Shown here piece by piece: positions 60,691-64,000 of a DNA stretch of 64,000 bases (its first letter is position 1; the number at the start of each line of letters is the position of its first letter). The DNA is from Punica granatum (taxonomy: Eukaryota; Streptophyta; Magnoliopsida; Myrtales; Lythraceae). Below the pieces are notes generated by a model. It saw only the letters and a program-made list of their open reading frames with translations, was not told the origin of the DNA and did no database searches. Location of the stretch: assembly GCF_007655135.1 (NCBI RefSeq), contig NC_045130.1, positions 13,950,001 through 14,014,000 of the forward strand, in the 5' to 3' direction. A program made the translations under genes and the position numbers.

Positions 60691-61919
60691 CCCGAGATGG
60701 AGTTTCTTATCGGGATGAGAGTAGGAATTCCCACCCTCCAACATAATGGGAGGGAAGAAATTGCGGGAAGCCAACACCTGAATCGCATTTATCTCCTGGC
60801 CCGAAACCATCTTCACCTACTCCATCCTCTCTATCTCTGCTACCTGTTATAATTTGTCCGTGCTGATTCAAGCAAAAGTCTGATTAGATTTTCCAAAATA
60901 TGTAAAAAAAAAAAAAATTACGGTGTATGCATGGTATCATTAAGCGAATTTCATATATATATAGAGTATAGTAGAAATCTCATATGTATATATTCAGATT
61001 TTATCGAGAGCATATTGAAGCTACGCACACATATACGACTTTTTACATACCTTGGTGCGATGGTATGCACTTTCATTTTCCATCTCAATCTCCTGTGAAA
61101 CAAATTATGAACTGATGAACAAGCTCTTCCTATAATGGAGATGGTGATGGAGCATTTGCAAGATTAAGACACATAGAGAGAGAAAAGAGACATTGGATAT
61201 ATATATGGTTAATCATACATATATATATATGATTAAGTACATTTTTCTGCAAGTACTCAATCTCAGAAAGCAGCATTTCATGCTGTTCAACAAGGATGAA
61301 AACAAATCAAGAGTTGTCCAAGTAAGAGTAAAAATAGATAAACTACTAAAAGTAAAATTAAAAACAGGAATATCTATGCAAATTATGATGTTGTGAAAAC
61401 ATTAGGGGATTGCACTAAAAAAAAGATTATATTAGGGTTACCTTCTTGGACCTAATTCTGGTGACTCCACGCTCGAGCCTGTTCTCAAGCTGCTTCAGTT
61501 CCTTCACAGAAAGGGCACTCAAAGAATCTCCCATTAAATGCCTGCCATGCATAATATGCACTATATAATCAGCACTAAGCCAGGTCGCATAATGTTTTAT
61601 GATACCTTATTGGCGTACGATATTTCTGTTTGTAGAACTTCATTCTTTGTACGTAGTGCATACATAGTATAGTTCTACTGTGATATTGTTTGTTGAATTT
61701 GTCGATTTCAAGGAAAGTGGACAAATCTTTGGCAAAGTAATTTACCTATTAGAGTACTGCAGCATCTGTATCTGCTGCTTGTTTTCGATCTTTTGTAATA
61801 ACTAGATCAGACAACGGCCACGCGTAAATATTACCTAAACATTGATCTCTGTGACGGAAGCCGTGTTCGAACTGTCTGAGCTAGCCTTCTTATAACTCTC
61901 TATAGTTGTCTTGATGCTG
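60691..61919 (-). pseudogene. AGL11/SEEDSTICK-type MADS fragment (decayed unit)
   Basis: I region 61919-61835 (ends in TAG where the family has Gln), K exon remnant from about 61780 to 61746 (IQMLQYSNR with a normal GT donor), K exon 61541-61442 (with a normal GT donor), 61282-61241 (HEMLLSEIEYLQKN), 61092-61051 (EIEMENESAYHRTK) and C-terminal exon 60843-60691 with an in-frame TAG after IERME. The start of the first K exon (YYQQE...) is deleted. The MADS exon is absent. Its defects are mostly different from those in units A-C, which keeps parts that they lost. Confidence 0.87.
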
Positions 61920-62271
61920 CTAGACAATATACAATAACTTGTAAAGCTTAATAATTTTCGATGATGTGATGCAGGGTAAGTAAATATCTACTGAGTAACG
62001 TAATTACTAAACGTGGCAAAGATGTAGATAATGTATGCCGGCAGAGGAAAAATACGATAACTAAAATGGGTGAGTGACATATTACTCACAACTAGAAGGT
62101 TGTAAGATGATGATGATAATTTGATCAATTAACCATCGCGTCAATATTAATAAAGCAACGATATGATCCATTACATAATTAACTAACATTTAGAACTGAT
62201 AATCCATAAAGGGAAGTTTGTCCATGGTATCCAAATACTTCTAGCTAGACTCTAGCCAATCGGCTTTCGTT

Positions 62272-62304
62272 GAGGAGGGCCTTCAAGTCGAGAGCTAGCT
62301 CATC
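62272..62304 (+). pseudogene. Short AIG1 exon 1 fragment
   Basis: 'ggagggccttcaagtcgagagctagctc' type sequence matches AIG1 exon 1 (the AFKSRASS segment) and is embedded in the flank of the MADS fragment. Confidence 0.55.
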
Positions 62305-63129
62305 ATATCGTGAGTAAAACTTGTAACCAAGTACTCAATACCACCAAGAGGAATGCCATGTTGACTCGTAAAATAGCATTTCTTGGTAAAATCAAATATT
62401 GTCTCCTAGAAATCATTTGAAGGAACTACAGTTATAATCAAACACCAAGAAATGACCAAAATCTCCACAAAAAAGAGAAAAAAAAATATCAGATGAGGTA
62501 ATTTATTTACTCTTCCTTTGGCCTCTTCTCCGCTAGAATGACGCCACAAGCGAACACCTAATGGAGCCTTCAACAAAAACCAGAAAAAAAAAAATGCAAC
62601 GTAAGAATGATTTGCTGAACATCTGATATGCTGAGCCTTGAGTATACTTAAATTCCGGAGTTAAATCAGGATAACAGTTCACAGTCACAATTTCAATTCA
62701 GACATGGCTGTCCCTACTCATTTCCTTGGATTAATTTTCTAGTTTGTTATATAACATTTTACACCCTGAACTTAACCCATTAGTTAATTTAGAACGCCGT
62801 TTCACTTTGAATTTGAAGATTAATTGAACTATCATATCATTTTCATATTTCAAATTGTTTTTATTCGTATAATATTATGATGATCATCTCTCGCTAGCAA
62901 TAATTCACTCATTCTTGTCTGAGAAAAAATATGACAAGTCAGGCAATTACGTATTATGCCTGAAAATAAAATGTGATGTGCATCGATATTGTGTATGAAT
63001 ATAAAAGTATATCTTTTTTTATACATATCTATATGCGTCGGCGATACTGGTTAAAATTAATGGAGTATTGACTAATATTGTTATTAAATCAATAGTTGGT
63101 GATTTTTTATGCGAAAGAGTATCAACGGA
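62305..63129. other. Unassigned sequence
   Basis: No gene recognised. It contains the right copy of the 141-bp dispersed repeat. Confidence 0.5.
62747..62887. repeat. 141-bp dispersed repeat, right copy
   Basis: Same orientation and about 95% identical to 2575-2715. Confidence 0.8.
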
Positions 63130-63774
63130 GTATTGAAGGACATTCTTATTCTCTGTGAGAACCGCCGAGTGCTTTTTGATAATAAGATGAATGACTAGGT
63201 CAAGAAAACTACTCAAGTTCAGGAGCTCTTTTCCCTTGTCAATGCAGTTATAAGCCAGAATGATGGAAAGCCTTTTACAATGTGGAGCATTTAAAACTTA
63301 AAGCAAGTAAAGAAATGCCATTGCACTGATGGTTCCCAAACTATGAAGGTTTGTTGGGCATAAAGGAGCAAGGAAGCGGTTGGTTCTCTCAAAGGACACA
63401 CCAAAGTACATATACAGAAGTTTGAGATGGTATGTTTTAGTGTAAAGTTTTATCTCTGATGAGTGATATAAAAATGGGATTTTTGTTTCTTTTTTCTGTC
63501 CTTGTATTTCTCTGTCGTCATTGAAAAGTTTAATGTTCGTTCACCAAATTGGCATTTCTAACAATGAAATTTCCATTACAACATATATGTTTGCGGAGTC
63601 TGCAACAAACACGTCTGTTTTTTTAAATTTGGAAGCACGTTGAGTTTATTATTTATTGTAGTCTTTTGATCTTTTTTTCGCTAATTATGGATTTGCCTGA
63701 AATGCGTACTTATTTTTAGAAGGCTGCGATTACCAGCCATATCTCTTATTTTGAACTGTTTGGTGTGGTTGGTT
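63130..63774 (+). pseudogene. AIG1 relic: exon 3, part of exon 4, intron 4
   Basis: Exon 3 from 63139 (ILCENRRVLFDNK) has an in-frame TAG at 'gactag' near 63196 and has lost its end. Exon 4 is reduced to about 63362-63430. Intron 4 is close to the relic at 2716-3014. Near 63775 it jumps to upstream spacer of the next copy. Confidence 0.82.
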
Positions 63775-64000
63775 ACGATATGATAATCTACAGTCATAAA
63801 TGAAAAGGTTTATTTGATATCATCAAGGGTTGAGTCGTAGAGTTTAGTATTTATTTTCCTTAAATAAAGGATCAAATTCCAGACCTGTGCATGATAGTTT
63901 TATCTCTTACTGGATCCATCCAGTTTGACTCTTTCTCATCCTCTGGAGATCCGCCTCTGCACTCAACAGTACACGCAGCCACCGCCACTGCCGCCTCCCT
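63775..64000 (+). promoter_or_regulatory. Spacer and leader start of a further AIG1 copy (cut by window end)
   Basis: Matches 19812-19960 and then the CT-rich leader ('ctctggagatccgcctctgcactca'), as at 20284-20345. The coding part would lie about 1 kb beyond the edge. Confidence 0.75.

Overview
The window is nuclear DNA of a eudicot plant. The evidence is plant-type GT-AG genes with short AT-rich introns, an AIG1/IAN GTPase family, AGAMOUS-LIKE 11 (SEEDSTICK)-type MADS-box exons, a plant GBA2-type glucosylceramidase, and plant LTR, TRIM, SINE and MITE elements. The species cannot be named from the sequence. Only a small part of the 64 kb codes for protein; most of it is one locus copied repeatedly and loaded with transposons.

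Layout. (1) 1-2.4 kb: minus-strand exons of a GBA2-like glucosylceramidase running off the left edge, with a degraded 5' part. (2) 2.6-9.9 kb: an AIG1 relic (exon 5 only), then one intact five-exon AIG1 gene (5257-7337, 330 aa) and a decayed spacer. (3) 9.9-16.3 kb: a broken AIG1 copy (leader plus exon 5) split by a 3.1-kb solo LTR, then a minus-strand AGL11-type fragment. (4) 16.3-53.8 kb: three almost identical direct tandem units of about 12.5 kb plus the start of a fourth (to about 55.55 kb). Each full unit holds spacer, a TRIM retroelement, a promoter-side inverted repeat, an intact AIG1 gene on +, a SINE split by a solo LTR, a hairpin, and an AGL11-type fragment on -. (5) 55.7-57.8 kb: a damaged Ty3/gypsy pol 3' fragment where the TRIM would be. 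(6) 57.8-62.3 kb: an older, decayed version of the same unit without SINE or LTR. (7) 62.3-64 kb: further AIG1 relics, then the spacer and leader of yet another AIG1 copy cut by the window edge.

Functional content. Four AIG1 genes look intact (330, 347, 347 and 343 aa). They belong to the GIMAP/IAN septin-like GTPases: P-loop, DTPG switch, the family conserved box, TGGD and a C-terminal coiled coil. Their C-termini end in CaaX prenylation boxes that differ between paralogues (CAIM in the first, CPIL in the three array genes, CAIL in relics). In the array genes a 12-bp Pro-rich minisatellite has replaced the usual charged tail. The AGL11-type pieces contain I, K and C region exons but no MADS-domain exon, and carry frame and splice defects, so they appear to be passengers.

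The main points of interest are the recent tandem amplification (which could also be an assembly artefact), mosaic variants between units, paralogue-specific predicted lipidation, a first intron that stays open in frame, and nested transposon insertions datable by target-site duplications and an empty site.
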